This document shows positions 52,801-61,266 of a stretch of 64,000 bases of DNA, in pieces; position 1 is the first letter of the stretch; each line of letters begins with the position of its first letter. The notes below the pieces were generated by a model that was not told where the DNA came from, made no database searches, and saw only the letters and a list, made by a program, of their open reading frames with translations. The translations under genes and the position numbers were made by a program. The stretch comes from CAYNJG01 sp965216885 (GTDB lineage Bacteria > Planctomycetota > Planctomycetia > Pirellulales > Pirellulaceae). The DNA is taken from positions 992,001 to 1,056,000 of the forward strand of contig OZ244208.1 in assembly GCA_965216885.1 (NCBI GenBank). The letters are read 5' to 3'.

Positions 52801-55394
52801 AGGTGAATTCGGCGGACGAATTCGTAGTCATCGCAAATAGGCGACGCCAGAGTTTTTGTTCGCTCGAGCTTCTCGGCAACAAAGCCGTCGATGGGATTGT
52901 TTTGCGGCGGCTCAACCCATTCGAAGCCGGTTCGGTCGCCCATTACGGTTACGGTCGTTGCGGCGTAGTTTCCTTCGAATCGCACCAACAGCGGCGCTTC
53001 GCCTCGGCGGAATACCTCGATGAGACCGGATGCGTCTTTGACCGGTTTGGCGATATCCGTATTACCACTTTCGATGAACGCTTCCTGCGTGACGTCGCGT
53101 TTCTGGCCGTCGGCGTACGTCGCAATAACTCGCATTTGCTGTCGCGAATCCACCGCCTGTACGACGGGATTCACCGGCGACACTTCGATGCCCGTTACCC
53201 TAGCGGACTCGAGATTCAGTTTCGCGCCGGCAGCAATCCAGTCGCGGACGATCTGGTAATACTTCGAGTCGGAGGTGGTTAGCTGACCGCCTTCGTGTGG
53301 AACGGCTGCGGTGCACTTCAGCAGCATCAGGCTATCATCGGGCGAAGCGAGATTGACGCGTCGCGAGCCAATGTCGTCCGTAAAGGCACGGATGTCGTAG
53401 ATCGGATCGTAGCCGCGAAGGGAGAGCTTGAAGCCGTTCTTGCCGTCCTTGGATCCATGGCACGTGCCGGCGTTGCAACCCATTCGCGAGATGACTGGCA
53501 TCACATCGCGAACGTAGTCTGGTGCGGAGCGTTCGCTGACTCCCGCCACGTCGACAAAACCGAGTGATGTGTGGTCGCCGAGTTTCGCGATGAGATCTGC
53601 CTTGCCGTCGATCGCTGGAGTCACGATACCGGTTGGCGTCACGGATGCTTGTTCGCCGTCGACTTGCAAGTTGCAGATTCGCGTTACGTCGATCCTGTCA
53701 CCGGATTCCAACGTTGCGGTGACCAGAATCTGAGCGTACTGATTGGGGCCGCGGAGCAATATGTCAGCAGGCTCCACCAGAATTTCACGAACGATGGCCC
53801 CTTCCGGAAGCGACTCGGGCTTCAATGACACAGTTTGCTGAGCTGTAGCGTTGTTGGCCATCGCTTCGGTGGACTTTGCTGATTCCAGCTGAACCGGCAC
53901 GAATGAACGAATTTCGGAACCGTCGTCGGTATTCAGAATTCGAATGTTCCCATCGCTACCCGAAGCGGCAAACTGCTTTCCATCCGGGGAGAGCGACACG
54001 GCGTAGATGCCGGTGTCCACGTCGATGTTGGCAAACGCCTGAATGCCGTCGACGAAGTACTGGTTCATCTTTGCGATTTCATCTTTGCTGCGCTGATGAG
54101 TTGGCTTTTGCAAAATCTTCTTGATGTCTTCGGGGGCTTTGCGTTCCGGATCGAATCCGAACGAGCGAATTGATCCCGTGCCATCCAGCGAGCTGCCTGC
54201 GACGATTCGTTTGCCATCGTCACTGATGTCGACGCCAAAGATTCGACCCGGCAACGAGGGCAGTTCCCAAAGCTGGTTGGCATCGTCACCGATCTTACGC
54301 GCCGTGGTACGGTGCATCTGATAGACCTTGGGGACTCCATCGGCACCGCCGAACAGAATCGCGTCGCGGTTGGGGATGCGAACGACGCTGTTGATTCCAC
54401 CTTTGAGTGCCTTGGGGGTGATGGACGTGATGTTGTCGACGAAACGCTGCGTCTTCACTTCAATCAGCTTGGCCGTCATGTCACCGGCGACGGACACGAG
54501 GTGGCTGCCATCTTTCGAGAATACGGTGTCGAACACCCAGTCGTTATGCGAACCCTGATAGAGAACCTGTTTGCCGCTGGCAACATCGATGGCGCGGACG
54601 GTTAAATCCGAACAGCCAAACGCCAACAGCTTGCCATCGGGTGACCAGCTTGCTCCATAGACGGTATCGAAGGTGATCGGCAGGGAGAGTTTCAGTTGTT
54701 TCGAAGCGACGTCCCAGATCTGCACTTCGCCGGCCGTTCCTGGTGAGCCACCGCAAACGGCGAGGCTCTTTCCGTCCGGTGAGAAGCGAACACTCTCGAT
54801 GCGTTCGGAAACACCAATCAGTCGCGCGACGAGCGTTTCTTCGTCGCTACCGGCCATCGCTTTGTGGATAAGTACTTCGCTGAATCCGGAGACTGCCAGC
54901 AGCTTTCCGTCGGGTGAATAATCCAGCGATGTAACGACCGGTGGACGAACGTATTTGGGCGGGTTGTCCGCGCTGTAGGCGACGCTGGCGGATGCTGGTG
55001 TGTCATTGTGAGCGCCCTGTTCAATCCACTTCCGGATCAAAGCAATTTCGCTGGCATCAAATGGATCGCCGTTCTTGGGCATTTCGGCTTCGCCATCGAC
55101 CGGTGTGATCTGGTCGATCAGATAACTCTCGGCGGGCTTGCCTGGCACGATCGCCGCATCACCGGTTTCACCACCGCCGATCAGTTTGTCGAACGACGTC
55201 ATGACATAGTCGCCCAACGGCTTGGCCGGTTGGTGGCAACCGACGCACTTCGCCTGGAACAACGGACGGATCTGGCTGTGGAAGCTGATCTTCTCTGAGT
55301 TCGAACCCTCCGGTTCCTGTTCGGCAAAAGCAACCGACGCGAATGTGAGGAGAGCGAATCCTAGCGCGCAGCGAAGCGACCACTTCATCTTCAT
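49875..55394 (-). CDS. Giant planctomycete cytochrome (PSCyt1) / WD40 / DUF1549 / DUF1553 protein
   Basis: 1839 residues from ATG 55394; ATG 55388 two codons on is possible. Residues 1-24 are a signal peptide. CVGCH at 50-54 marks the PSCyt1 cytochrome c domain. Residues about 150-510 hold WD40-like repeats (SLDYSPDGKLLAVSGF, VRFSPDGKSLAVCGG, ASWSPDGKLLAFGCS, SLSPDGKQFAASGSDG). Then come a Big2-like beta domain, a CNAGTCH motif with unusual Cx4CH spacing, DUF1549 with CNKCHDHPFERW, and DUF1553 with QKLASWITSPDNRYFAKSYVNRLWG. A coiled coil (REAREKTIAEREQKISDAEA) and a lectin-like region finish the protein. Such proteins are periplasmic or surface-exposed and of unknown function. It is probably cotranscribed with the DUF1501 gene. 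Confidence 0.92.
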   Translation of the reverse strand: MKMKWSLRCALGFALLTFASVAFAEQEPEGSNSEKISFHSQIRPLFQAKCVGCHQPAKPLGDYVMTSFDKLIGGGETGDAAIVPGKPAESYLIDQITPVDGEAEMPKNGDPFDASEIALIRKWIEQGAHNDTPASASVAYSADNPPKYVRPPVVTSLDYSPDGKLLAVSGFSEVLIHKAMAGSDEETLVARLIGVSERIESVRFSPDGKSLAVCGGSPGTAGEVQIWDVASKQLKLSLPITFDTVYGASWSPDGKLLAFGCSDLTVRAIDVASGKQVLYQGSHNDWVFDTVFSKDGSHLVSVAGDMTAKLIEVKTQRFVDNITSITPKALKGGINSVVRIPNRDAILFGGADGVPKVYQMHRTTARKIGDDANQLWELPSLPGRIFGVDISDDGKRIVAGSSLDGTGSIRSFGFDPERKAPEDIKKILQKPTHQRSKDEIAKMNQYFVDGIQAFANIDVDTGIYAVSLSPDGKQFAASGSDGNIRILNTDDGSEIRSFVPVQLESAKSTEAMANNATAQQTVSLKPESLPEGAIVREILVEPADILLRGPNQYAQILVTATLESGDRIDVTRICNLQVDGEQASVTPTGIVTPAIDGKADLIAKLGDHTSLGFVDVAGVSERSAPDYVRDVMPVISRMGCNAGTCHGSKDGKNGFKLSLRGYDPIYDIRAFTDDIGSRRVNLASPDDSLMLLKCTAAVPHEGGQLTTSDSKYYQIVRDWIAAGAKLNLESARVTGIEVSPVNPVVQAVDSRQQMRVIATYADGQKRDVTQEAFIESGNTDIAKPVKDASGLIEVFRRGEAPLLVRFEGNYAATTVTVMGDRTGFEWVEPPQNNPIDGFVAEKLERTKTLASPICDDYEFVRRIHLDLTGLPPTATEIRDFVSDKRDSRWKRDELIDRLIGSDGYVDHWSNKWADLLQVNRKFLGQEGAAAFRKWIQNEVKNNVPYDEFVQKILTASGSNMDNPAASYFKILRTPEDTMENTTHLFLATRFNCNKCHDHPFERWTQDQYYEMAAFFAQVDLKKDEKSGDKKIGQTAVESGKPLYEIVSDKSEGEVKHDRTGEVTAPDVPFEATAEWTDEQTRRQKLASWITSPDNRYFAKSYVNRLWGYLTGTGIIEPIDDIRAGNPPTNPELLEWLTEQFLAGDFNTQEMIRTICKSRTYQLSIGTNEWNEDDTINYSHAKARRLPAEVLYDAIHVVTGAQSKFPGVPTGTRAAALPDVGVKLPDGFLGNLGRPARESACECERSNDLQLGPVMALVSGPTVGKALAEDNSLEGLVSQMTDDRELFNELFMRILNRPATDAEINASIDTMAIMEEEHAGMSERLAKLERDWKPVEAELESKRWAKIGKAEAALNAYVDKTREAREKTIAEREQKISDAEAALAKYEADLSTHLDAWENSDQLATEWQTLDFSSMKASFGAKLETLDDGSIFASGKNGRGNYDLDADYYGKTITGIRIEALTDERLPKMGPGRADDGNFVLSELKLRWADPAKNNEAEISKWTTEKGLTDWKANDQLSAAVKNGALHLKGSGKDPTLTYKFEGKGKLFMLEVQAKLSGNAESQLFWSTKSKDAFDENRSVKLTLSGQDQWLPYRYYFRGGEDLTGLRFDPDSKASEISIRQIKLYRVDGPKFNDVKLVDAKADFSQKEYSVRDAIDGKNNDNNDGWAVSPNAGKPHQAIFTFKDPVSSEFGAKLKLQMMQNYRGNKFSLGRFRVSLTSSTAPLDFGLPADVREILDLAKADRSEEQAKRLKEYFREFSRKNIELKAALATAKTPLPEDKERKKLEMAIATAKKPIDISPPLVRLRNQVSASSEQLKNKRLTAAQDVSWALINNPAFLFNH

Positions 55395-55846
55395 GCATCC
55401 CAGAAAATGTGATGTGCTAAATAGGCTTAGCGGGCGGGCATCGGAAGGGACTCGGTACCGCTCGTCCGGGTCAAGGCTTCCATGTGCTTCGAGGATGAAA
55501 CTCAAATGACGAAGCGGGAAGCTGATGCCTGCTGGCAACATTTTCGCCAAGAATCGCCAGAATTTCAAGCACAACATTGGCGTTACACCGACACGTCACG
55601 AAAAACAAAGACGCGATTTCGGGCATTGATGCGGTTCTATAACGGTGTATCGCTTTGTCTCAGTCGTTTTCCGGTTTTTTGACTTTCGGATTCCGTCCCG
55701 ACGTTTAAATGTCAGATGAGTGAAACTCGGACGCATCGGCTCGTCATTGGCCGGACGAACTGGCTCGCCGAATCGGCCACTGCGAAGCATCTTTGTGACG
55801 AAGTTGATTCAAGCTGACCGAACTAATGCTGAAATCGTCAACTTGA
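55395..55846. other. 452-base intergenic region
   Basis: It lies between the giant cytochrome gene start and the stop of the DPM1-like gene, both leftward. It should carry the promoter of the cytochrome operon, but no strong -35/-10 pair is visible. A short inverted repeat TCGTC/GACGA sits at 55741-55757. No gene is supported. Confidence 0.55.
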
Positions 55847-56551
55847 TTACGGCGACTGAAAAGGCAGTGATCCTATTATTCGCAACGCGTTGAGTGCTTC
55901 GCGATAGTTAATCTTTGATTGGCCCTTTTCGCGATCCTGAAACGTAATCGGAACTTCGACGAATCTTGCTCCGGCATGTCGCAAGTGCCAGAGGATCTCT
56001 TCGAAAAACGAGTAGCCTCGCGAACGGATTCGATCGAGCGAGATTTCCTTTAGTTTCGACACGCGGTAACAGCGATAAGAGCCGCTGCAATCGGTAGTGG
56101 GAAGTCGCAGTGCGAGTCGAGCGAATCCGTTAACGCAACGACTCATGATTCGTCGGTAGAGTGGCCAACCAACAATCTTTCCGCCTTCCACATAGCGCGA
56201 CGCGACGGCCACATCGACGTCTCGGGCTGCGCGGACCATTGCTGGCAATCGCTCGGCTGGATGACTGAGATCGGCATCCATATTGATGACGAATTCGTAG
56301 TCGTGGTTGATCGCGTACTGCAGCGTTGCGATGGTCGCGGTGCCGAGCCCCAGTTTGCCACTGCGACGTACACAGAAGAAATCATCCCGCGCGTCGGCTT
56401 GCTGCTGGCTCCAGTCGCCCGTGCCGTCCGGCGAATCGTCGTCCACAATCAGAATGTGAGCGTTTGGCAAATGTTCATCGATCTGCTCCACGAGTGTGGG
56501 CAAATTCTCAATTTCATTGTACGTCGAAACGCCAACCAGGATGTCGTTCAT
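55847..56551 (-). CDS. Polyprenol-phosphate mannosyltransferase-like GT2 (DPM1-like)
   Basis: 234 residues from ATG 56551. The GT-A fold is complete: ILVGVSTYNEIENLPTLVEQI, ILIVDDDSPDGTGDW, GKLGLGTATIATLQYAI, FVINMDADLSHPAERLPAMV with the DxD, VASRYVEGGKIVGWPLYRR and DCSGSYRCYRVSKL. The C-terminal VPITFQDREKGQSKINYREAL is the DPM1 signature. It transfers mannose (or another hexose) from a nucleotide to a polyprenyl phosphate in the cytoplasm. There is no membrane helix, as in single-domain DPM1. It is monocistronic, divergent from the MFS gene. Confidence 0.9.
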   Translation of the reverse strand: MNDILVGVSTYNEIENLPTLVEQIDEHLPNAHILIVDDDSPDGTGDWSQQQADARDDFFCVRRSGKLGLGTATIATLQYAINHDYEFVINMDADLSHPAERLPAMVRAARDVDVAVASRYVEGGKIVGWPLYRRIMSRCVNGFARLALRLPTTDCSGSYRCYRVSKLKEISLDRIRSRGYSFFEEILWHLRHAGARFVEVPITFQDREKGQSKINYREALNALRIIGSLPFQSP

Positions 56552-56563
56552 CAAAGTGCTTCT

Positions 56564-56588
56564 GTAGGATAGGCGTCTTGCCCGTCAG
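56564..56588. repeat. REP-like planctomycete intergenic element
   Basis: The stretch around ATAGGCGTCTTGCCCGTC, next to the DPM1-like start, would encode LTDGQDAYPT if read on the - strand. I associate this short sequence with dispersed intergenic repeats in planctomycete and verrucomicrobial genomes. A weaker copy is at 42278. Confidence 0.4.
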
Positions 56589-56789
56589 TTAATTTTGCGT
56601 TGGCGTTCGGTCTGGTCACGTTTGCGATGGGACCTGCAACACGCACGTCACCACCGGCGTGACGCCGCCTGTTTACGCCGCCGGAATGTTCGTCGCAGTG
56701 AACCTTGTTGCACGACCGTCGTCCTGAATAGATCGGGCGATGCCGTTCAGAACTGATGCAAGTTATTCGCACAGGATTCACACAAGTCT

Positions 56790-58010
56790 ATGACCAGTTC
56801 TCCCTACGGACCGCGTTTCTGGTCGACCTGGGTATCCAACGTGTGCCTCATGGTAGCCGTTAGCCTGCTTTTTCGTTATGCCGACTTTGTTGCGACACTT
56901 GGCGGGACCGAAGATCAGTTGGGCGTGATCACGGGCGTAGGCATGATCGGCGCAATTATCGCCCGATGTTTTCTTGGCGTGGCGATTGACCGCTATGGAG
57001 CGGGTCGCGTGTGGGTCCTGTCGCTGGCATTGCTGGCGAGCTGCCTGTTAGGGCATCTTCTGGTCGGGACGCTCCATTCGCCGCTGATTTATCTCCTGCG
57101 TATCGCCTACACGATCAGCCTCGCGGGGGCGTTCGGGGCGTCCATCACCTTCGTTTCCCTGCGAGCTCCGCCGGAACGGATGGGCGAGATGATTGGCATG
57201 CTGGGTTCATCCGGATTCATTGGCATGGCCATCGGCCCCGCGATCGGAGACTTTCTGTTCGCGGGCGCAGAAACGGAGATCGTGACCAGCCTCTTCTACT
57301 GGTCGTCGGCTGCCGCGTTGATCGCGATGTGCCTGGCATTCGTGGCGACCATGGGCATTTCCGTGCGGCCAGGTGGTAACACTTCGAAGACATCCACTGG
57401 CGTTGCGAATCCGCTGCCGTTGGTTCGTCGCTATCATCCAGGCTGGACGTTGCTGGTGGGGATGGCGATGGGGTTCGGGATTGGCATGCCGGGTACGTTC
57501 CTGTCCGCGTTCGCTGCCGAGAAACAGATTGCGGATCTGGGTTGGTTCTGGATTCCGTATGCCATGATCGCCTTCATCGTTCGCATCATGACGCGACGCC
57601 TCGCAGATCAATGGGGAACTCGACCGACGATTCTGACGGGCCTGACGTGTATCGCCGCAAGCATGTTGGCGTACCTCGTCGTGGACAGCGAACTTTCGCT
57701 GCTCGTGCCGGCTGCCCTGGGCGGAATCGCACACGCCTTTCTCTTCCCGGCTGCCATGGCGGAAGGCAATCAATCATTTCCCGTTGAATACCGCGGGTTG
57801 GCAACCACCTTGATGCTGATGATGTTCGACATCGGAATGCTGGTGGGGCAGCCGGTTTTCGGGTGGACGGTAGAACTGTCGCGAGCCAACGGGCTAAACG
57901 GTTATGCTGTTGCGTTTTCCGGTTTGGCGACCACGCTGCTAGTTGTCGCCGTCGTGTATGTCATCGGGAAGATACCGCCACGGCTGCATCGCATTGGAGC
58001 ACAGACATGA
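56790..58010 (+). CDS. MFS transporter
   Basis: 406 residues with about twelve membrane segments. SNVCLMVAVSLLFRYADFVATLGG opens the first helices. FLGVAIDRYGAGRVWVLSLA between helices 2 and 3 is the MFS motif GxxxDRxGRR-like loop, and RRLADQWGTRPTILTGL is the equivalent in the second half. No substrate-specific motif is recognised. It overlaps the following Gfo/Idh/MocA gene by four bases (ATGA), so the pair probably imports and oxidises a sugar or polyol. A 238-base gap upstream separates it from the divergent DPM1-like gene. Confidence 0.87.
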   Translation: MTSSPYGPRFWSTWVSNVCLMVAVSLLFRYADFVATLGGTEDQLGVITGVGMIGAIIARCFLGVAIDRYGAGRVWVLSLALLASCLLGHLLVGTLHSPLIYLLRIAYTISLAGAFGASITFVSLRAPPERMGEMIGMLGSSGFIGMAIGPAIGDFLFAGAETEIVTSLFYWSSAAALIAMCLAFVATMGISVRPGGNTSKTSTGVANPLPLVRRYHPGWTLLVGMAMGFGIGMPGTFLSAFAAEKQIADLGWFWIPYAMIAFIVRIMTRRLADQWGTRPTILTGLTCIAASMLAYLVVDSELSLLVPAALGGIAHAFLFPAAMAEGNQSFPVEYRGLATTLMLMMFDIGMLVGQPVFGWTVELSRANGLNGYAVAFSGLATTLLVVAVVYVIGKIPPRLHRIGAQT

Positions 58011-58963
58011 TTCGTTGGGGCATAATTGGAACTGGTGATGTCACCGAGCGGAAGAGTGGTCCGGCCCTCTACCAGGCGGAGCGATCCGAGCTGGTGGCCG
58101 TCACCAACCGAACACTCGCTCGGGCGGAACAATGGGCCACGCGTCACGGCAACCCGCGCGTTTACGAAAGTGCCGATGCGTTGCTTGGCGATGACAGCAT
58201 CAACGCCGTCTACATCGCGACCCCACCCAGCACGCATGCCGGGTATACGGCCGTGGCCGCTAGCGCCGGCAAGCATGTCTTCTGCGAGAAGCCTATGGCA
58301 ATGACGGTGGCCGAATGCGAGGAAATGATTGACGTTTGCAAAAAGAATGACGTGTCGCTGTCGATCGCGTTCTACCGTCGCTACTTTCCGGTCGTGCAAA
58401 AAATGAAGCAACTGGTGGATGACGGCGCGATTGGTAAACCACTGAGGATCTCGGCAAAGACGATCGCTCCATTCGCTCCGCCGAATGCCGAGCCGTGGCG
58501 ATTGAACGCAGACGTTGCCGGAGGTGGCTTTCTGATGGATATGGGCACCCATCGGTTTGACTTGTTCGAGTACTTCTTCGGTGCGGCGACCAAAGTCACG
58601 GCCGTCGTGGGCACTCAGTCGTTGGATACGAATGTCGACGATGCCGCTTCGATCGCGATGGAATTTGCCAACGGAATTCAGGGCTCCGCTGCGTTTCACT
58701 GGAACTGTCCCGTGAACCGGGACGAACTGGAAATCATTGGTTCGGACGGAATCCTGACGACAGACAGTCTCTCGAACGAGGGGCGGCTGGTCCTTGAAAC
58801 CAAGAGCGGCTGCGAACGCTGGAAACTTCCGTCGGCGATGCCCGTTCACCTGAACCTGGTGCAGCGAATCGTCGACCATTTACTGGATGGCAAGCCGAAT
58901 CCCTGTTCAGGTGAATCTGGCATGCAAGCCACGATCATGGCCGAACGGGCCTACTCGGTGTAA
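58007..58963 (+). CDS. Gfo/Idh/MocA family oxidoreductase
   Basis: 318 residues from ATG 58007, sharing bases with the MFS stop. The Rossmann motif is IRWGIIGTGDVTERKSGPAL, followed by INAVYIATPPSTHAGYT and the family catalytic stretch HVFCEKPMAMTVAEC with the EKP lysine. The second domain has LRISAKTIAPFAPP and GGGFLMDMGTHRFDLFEYFFG, whose histidine is the usual catalytic residue. It oxidises or reduces a sugar or inositol with NAD(P). Coupling with the MFS gene suggests uptake and oxidation of one substrate, which remains unidentified. Confidence 0.9.
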   Translation: MIRWGIIGTGDVTERKSGPALYQAERSELVAVTNRTLARAEQWATRHGNPRVYESADALLGDDSINAVYIATPPSTHAGYTAVAASAGKHVFCEKPMAMTVAECEEMIDVCKKNDVSLSIAFYRRYFPVVQKMKQLVDDGAIGKPLRISAKTIAPFAPPNAEPWRLNADVAGGGFLMDMGTHRFDLFEYFFGAATKVTAVVGTQSLDTNVDDAASIAMEFANGIQGSAAFHWNCPVNRDELEIIGSDGILTTDSLSNEGRLVLETKSGCERWKLPSAMPVHLNLVQRIVDHLLDGKPNPCSGESGMQATIMAERAYSV

Positions 58964-59008
58964 CGTTGCGGCATAGGCTAATGCTCTCTTGCTGCGACCA
59001 AACGGTCG

Positions 59009-59884
59009 TCACACTTGCAACGCACAGGCCGTCAGCGTGTTCCTCAACAGCATCGCAATGGTCAGTGGTCCAACGCCACCGGGCACCGGCGTGATGTAGC
59101 TGGCGACTTCCTTCGCGGCGTCGAAATCGACGTCGCCCACCAGGCCGTCATCCGTGCGATTGATGCCGACGTCCACGACAACGGCGCCGGGCTTCAGCAT
59201 TTCGGCCGTGACGAATTTGGCGCGACCGATTGCCGCGATCAGAATGTCGGCCGTTCGAGTGACCTCGGCCAGGTTGGCCGTTCGGCTGTGGCAGATCGTG
59301 ACCGTCGCATTGACGGCCGTAGGTCCCATATCGGAATCCTTTTGAACCAGCATGCTGGCGATGGGCTTGCCGACAATTTCACTGCGGCCGATCACGACGA
59401 CATGCTTGCCTGTGGTTTCGATGTTGTATCGATGCAGCAACTGCTGAACTCCGTGCGGAGTGCAGGGCAGAAATCGCGGTCGCCCCTGGGAAATTCGCCC
59501 GACGTTTTCCGGATGGAACGCATCGACGTCTTTCCATGCGCTGACTGCATCGAGCACGCGTTGCTCCTCGATCTGATCCGGCAAGGGAAGCTGTACGAGA
59601 ATTCCGCTGACGGAATCGTCCTTGTTGAGCTTCGCGATCAGCTCGAGCAATTCCTCCTGCGTCGTCGCTTCTGGCAAGCGGTGAACTTCGCTCTCAATTC
59701 CGGCTTTTTCGCAGGCGCGTTCCTTGCTGCGAACGTAGACCTGGCTGGCGGGATCTTCACCGACGAGGACGGCGGCCAGTTTGGGTGCCTTGCCGTTGTT
59801 CTGAATGAACTCGGCGACTTCAATCGCCAACTCATCGCGAATCTTCTTGGCGATCGCTTTTCCGTCCAGTATCTCAGCCGTCAT
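59009..59884 (-). CDS. folD: Methylenetetrahydrofolate dehydrogenase/cyclohydrolase
   Basis: 291 residues from ATG 59884. The bifunctional enzyme interconverts methylene-, methenyl- and formyl-tetrahydrofolate in the cytoplasm. Tyr50 and Lys54 in QVYVRSKERACEKAGI are the catalytic pair. SGILVQLPLPDQI, KDVDAFHPENVGR, PCTPHGVQQLL and VVIGRSEIVGKPIASML, the NADP-binding loop, are all present, and the C-terminus has ITPVPGGVGPLTIAMLLRNT. A short palindrome, CGACC-AAAC-GGTCG at 58995-59008, just beyond the stop may assist termination. PgpA lies 55 bases upstream on the same strand. Confidence 0.95.
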   Translation of the reverse strand: MTAEILDGKAIAKKIRDELAIEVAEFIQNNGKAPKLAAVLVGEDPASQVYVRSKERACEKAGIESEVHRLPEATTQEELLELIAKLNKDDSVSGILVQLPLPDQIEEQRVLDAVSAWKDVDAFHPENVGRISQGRPRFLPCTPHGVQQLLHRYNIETTGKHVVVIGRSEIVGKPIASMLVQKDSDMGPTAVNATVTICHSRTANLAEVTRTADILIAAIGRAKFVTAEMLKPGAVVVDVGINRTDDGLVGDVDFDAAKEVASYITPVPGGVGPLTIAMLLRNTLTACALQV

Positions 59885-59938
59885 GGTTTGCCTCTGCATC
59901 CTGAATAAATGCGGCCAGCACCGCATAGTGTCATCGTA

Positions 59939-60448
59939 TCAACGACTGAGCCACGGCCAAACCCACAGCAGACCGTGCATGGCGATACACCCCATGATTC
60001 CTGCCACAACATCGTCGGACATGATGCCCAACCCATCGGGCAGCTTTTCAAGCGTGCTCACGGGAGGTGGTTTGGTGATGTCAAATAACCGGTGAAGCAG
60101 GAATCCCAGCAACAGGATTTCTGGCCTACTCATCAGTCGCGGATCAACAAACAGAAAGACGATTGGTACCGTGGCGATCTCATCCCAAACCACCTCTCCG
60201 GGATCCTTCTTGCCAAGGGTTTTCGCGGCAGAAGTGCAGATTGGAATGCCCACCAGATACAACACGCTCAACGTTGCAATCTGGCCCACGACGCTGGGGA
60301 TTCGCATTACCAGCATCGCCAGCGGAATGCCCCACAACGCTCCCACGGTACCAGGAGCCTTGGGGGAAAATCCGAATCCCAATCCCGTCGCAATCCACAA
60401 AGAAAGCTTCTCAAGAATCGAATTACTGGTAGTTGCCGGATCGTTCAT
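59939..60448 (-). CDS. pgpA: Phosphatidylglycerophosphatase A
   Basis: 169 residues from ATG 60448. The enzyme dephosphorylates phosphatidylglycerophosphate in the inner membrane. The N-terminal GLGFGFSPKAPGTVGALWGIPL is the PgpA signature, and KKDPGEVVWDEIATVPIVFL is the conserved acidic motif (usually DPxxVVxDE). SRPEILLLGFLLHRLFDITKPPP and SDDVVAGIMGCIAMH match the rest. About four membrane segments are visible. It precedes folD on the same strand (55-base gap) and is divergent from the ABC operon. Confidence 0.92.
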   Translation of the reverse strand: MNDPATTSNSILEKLSLWIATGLGFGFSPKAPGTVGALWGIPLAMLVMRIPSVVGQIATLSVLYLVGIPICTSAAKTLGKKDPGEVVWDEIATVPIVFLFVDPRLMSRPEILLLGFLLHRLFDITKPPPVSTLEKLPDGLGIMSDDVVAGIMGCIAMHGLLWVWPWLSR

Positions 60449-60531
60449 ACATGCGGTTCGAAAGAGGGGACGGTTGGTCACCATGCACAGAATGTATACT
60501 GATCGTCTCGATCCAAGAAGCAGAACACCCC

Positions 60532-61248
60532 ATGTCCACGTCTGAAAATCCCGTCTTCCGTGCCACCGGCGTATCGAAGACCTATGACATGGGCGAAGTG
60601 CAGGTTCGTGCCCTGCGTGGCGTCGATCTGGAATTGTTTCGTGGCGAGTTCGTGGTCTTGCTGGGGCCGTCCGGCAGCGGCAAATCGACGCTACTGAATA
60701 TTCTTGGTGGACTGGATGTTCCCAGCGAGGGCGTCGTGCGATACGGAGACCGGGAAATCACGGCCTTCAATGATGCCGCCCTGACACGGTATCGCCGTGA
60801 GCACGTAGGTTTCGTCTTTCAGTTTTACAATCTGATCCCCAGTCTGACGGCCAAAGAAAACGTCGCTCTGATCACCGAAATCGCCCGGAATCCAATGCGT
60901 CCCGAGGAGGCACTGGAAATGGTGGACCTCGGTGACCGCATGGACCACTTCCCCGCTCAGCTGTCCGGCGGCGAGCAGCAGCGTGTTGCCATTGCTCGGG
61001 CGATTGCGAAACGGCCGGAGGTTCTCTTGTGCGACGAGCCCACCGGGGCGCTGGACATCACCACGGGGATCGTGGTGTTGGAAGTCATCGAACGAATCAA
61101 TCGCGAACTTGGGACGACGACCGCCGTCATTACTCACAATGCTGCCATCGCGGAAATGGCCCATCGCGTGATCCAGTTGGCGGACGGCCGAGTCAAAGAC
61201 GTAACCGTAAACGAGCAACGTGTCGGAGCCGCATCGCTGGTCTGGTAA
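60532..61248 (+). CDS. ABC transporter ATP-binding protein (LolD/MacB type)
   Basis: 238 residues from ATG 60532. All ABC motifs are intact: Walker A GPSGSGKST at 45-53, the Q-loop in FVFQFYNLIPSLTAKENV, signature LSGGEQQR, Walker B VLLCDEPTGALD and the H-loop in VITHNAAIA. The short length and PSLTAKENV stretch are typical of LolD/MacB-type ATPases that energise FtsX-like permeases. The permease follows after 18 bases and an adaptor gene after that, so it is the first gene of a tripartite export operon. Confidence 0.93.
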   Translation: MSTSENPVFRATGVSKTYDMGEVQVRALRGVDLELFRGEFVVLLGPSGSGKSTLLNILGGLDVPSEGVVRYGDREITAFNDAALTRYRREHVGFVFQFYNLIPSLTAKENVALITEIARNPMRPEEALEMVDLGDRMDHFPAQLSGGEQQRVAIARAIAKRPEVLLCDEPTGALDITTGIVVLEVIERINRELGTTTAVITHNAAIAEMAHRVIQLADGRVKDVTVNEQRVGAASLVW

Positions 61249-61266
61249 ATCGCCAGCCGCACTACC

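Noticed and set aside
59015..59908. 297-residue open frame on the + strand
   Set aside because: It is antisense to folD, which has complete family motifs.
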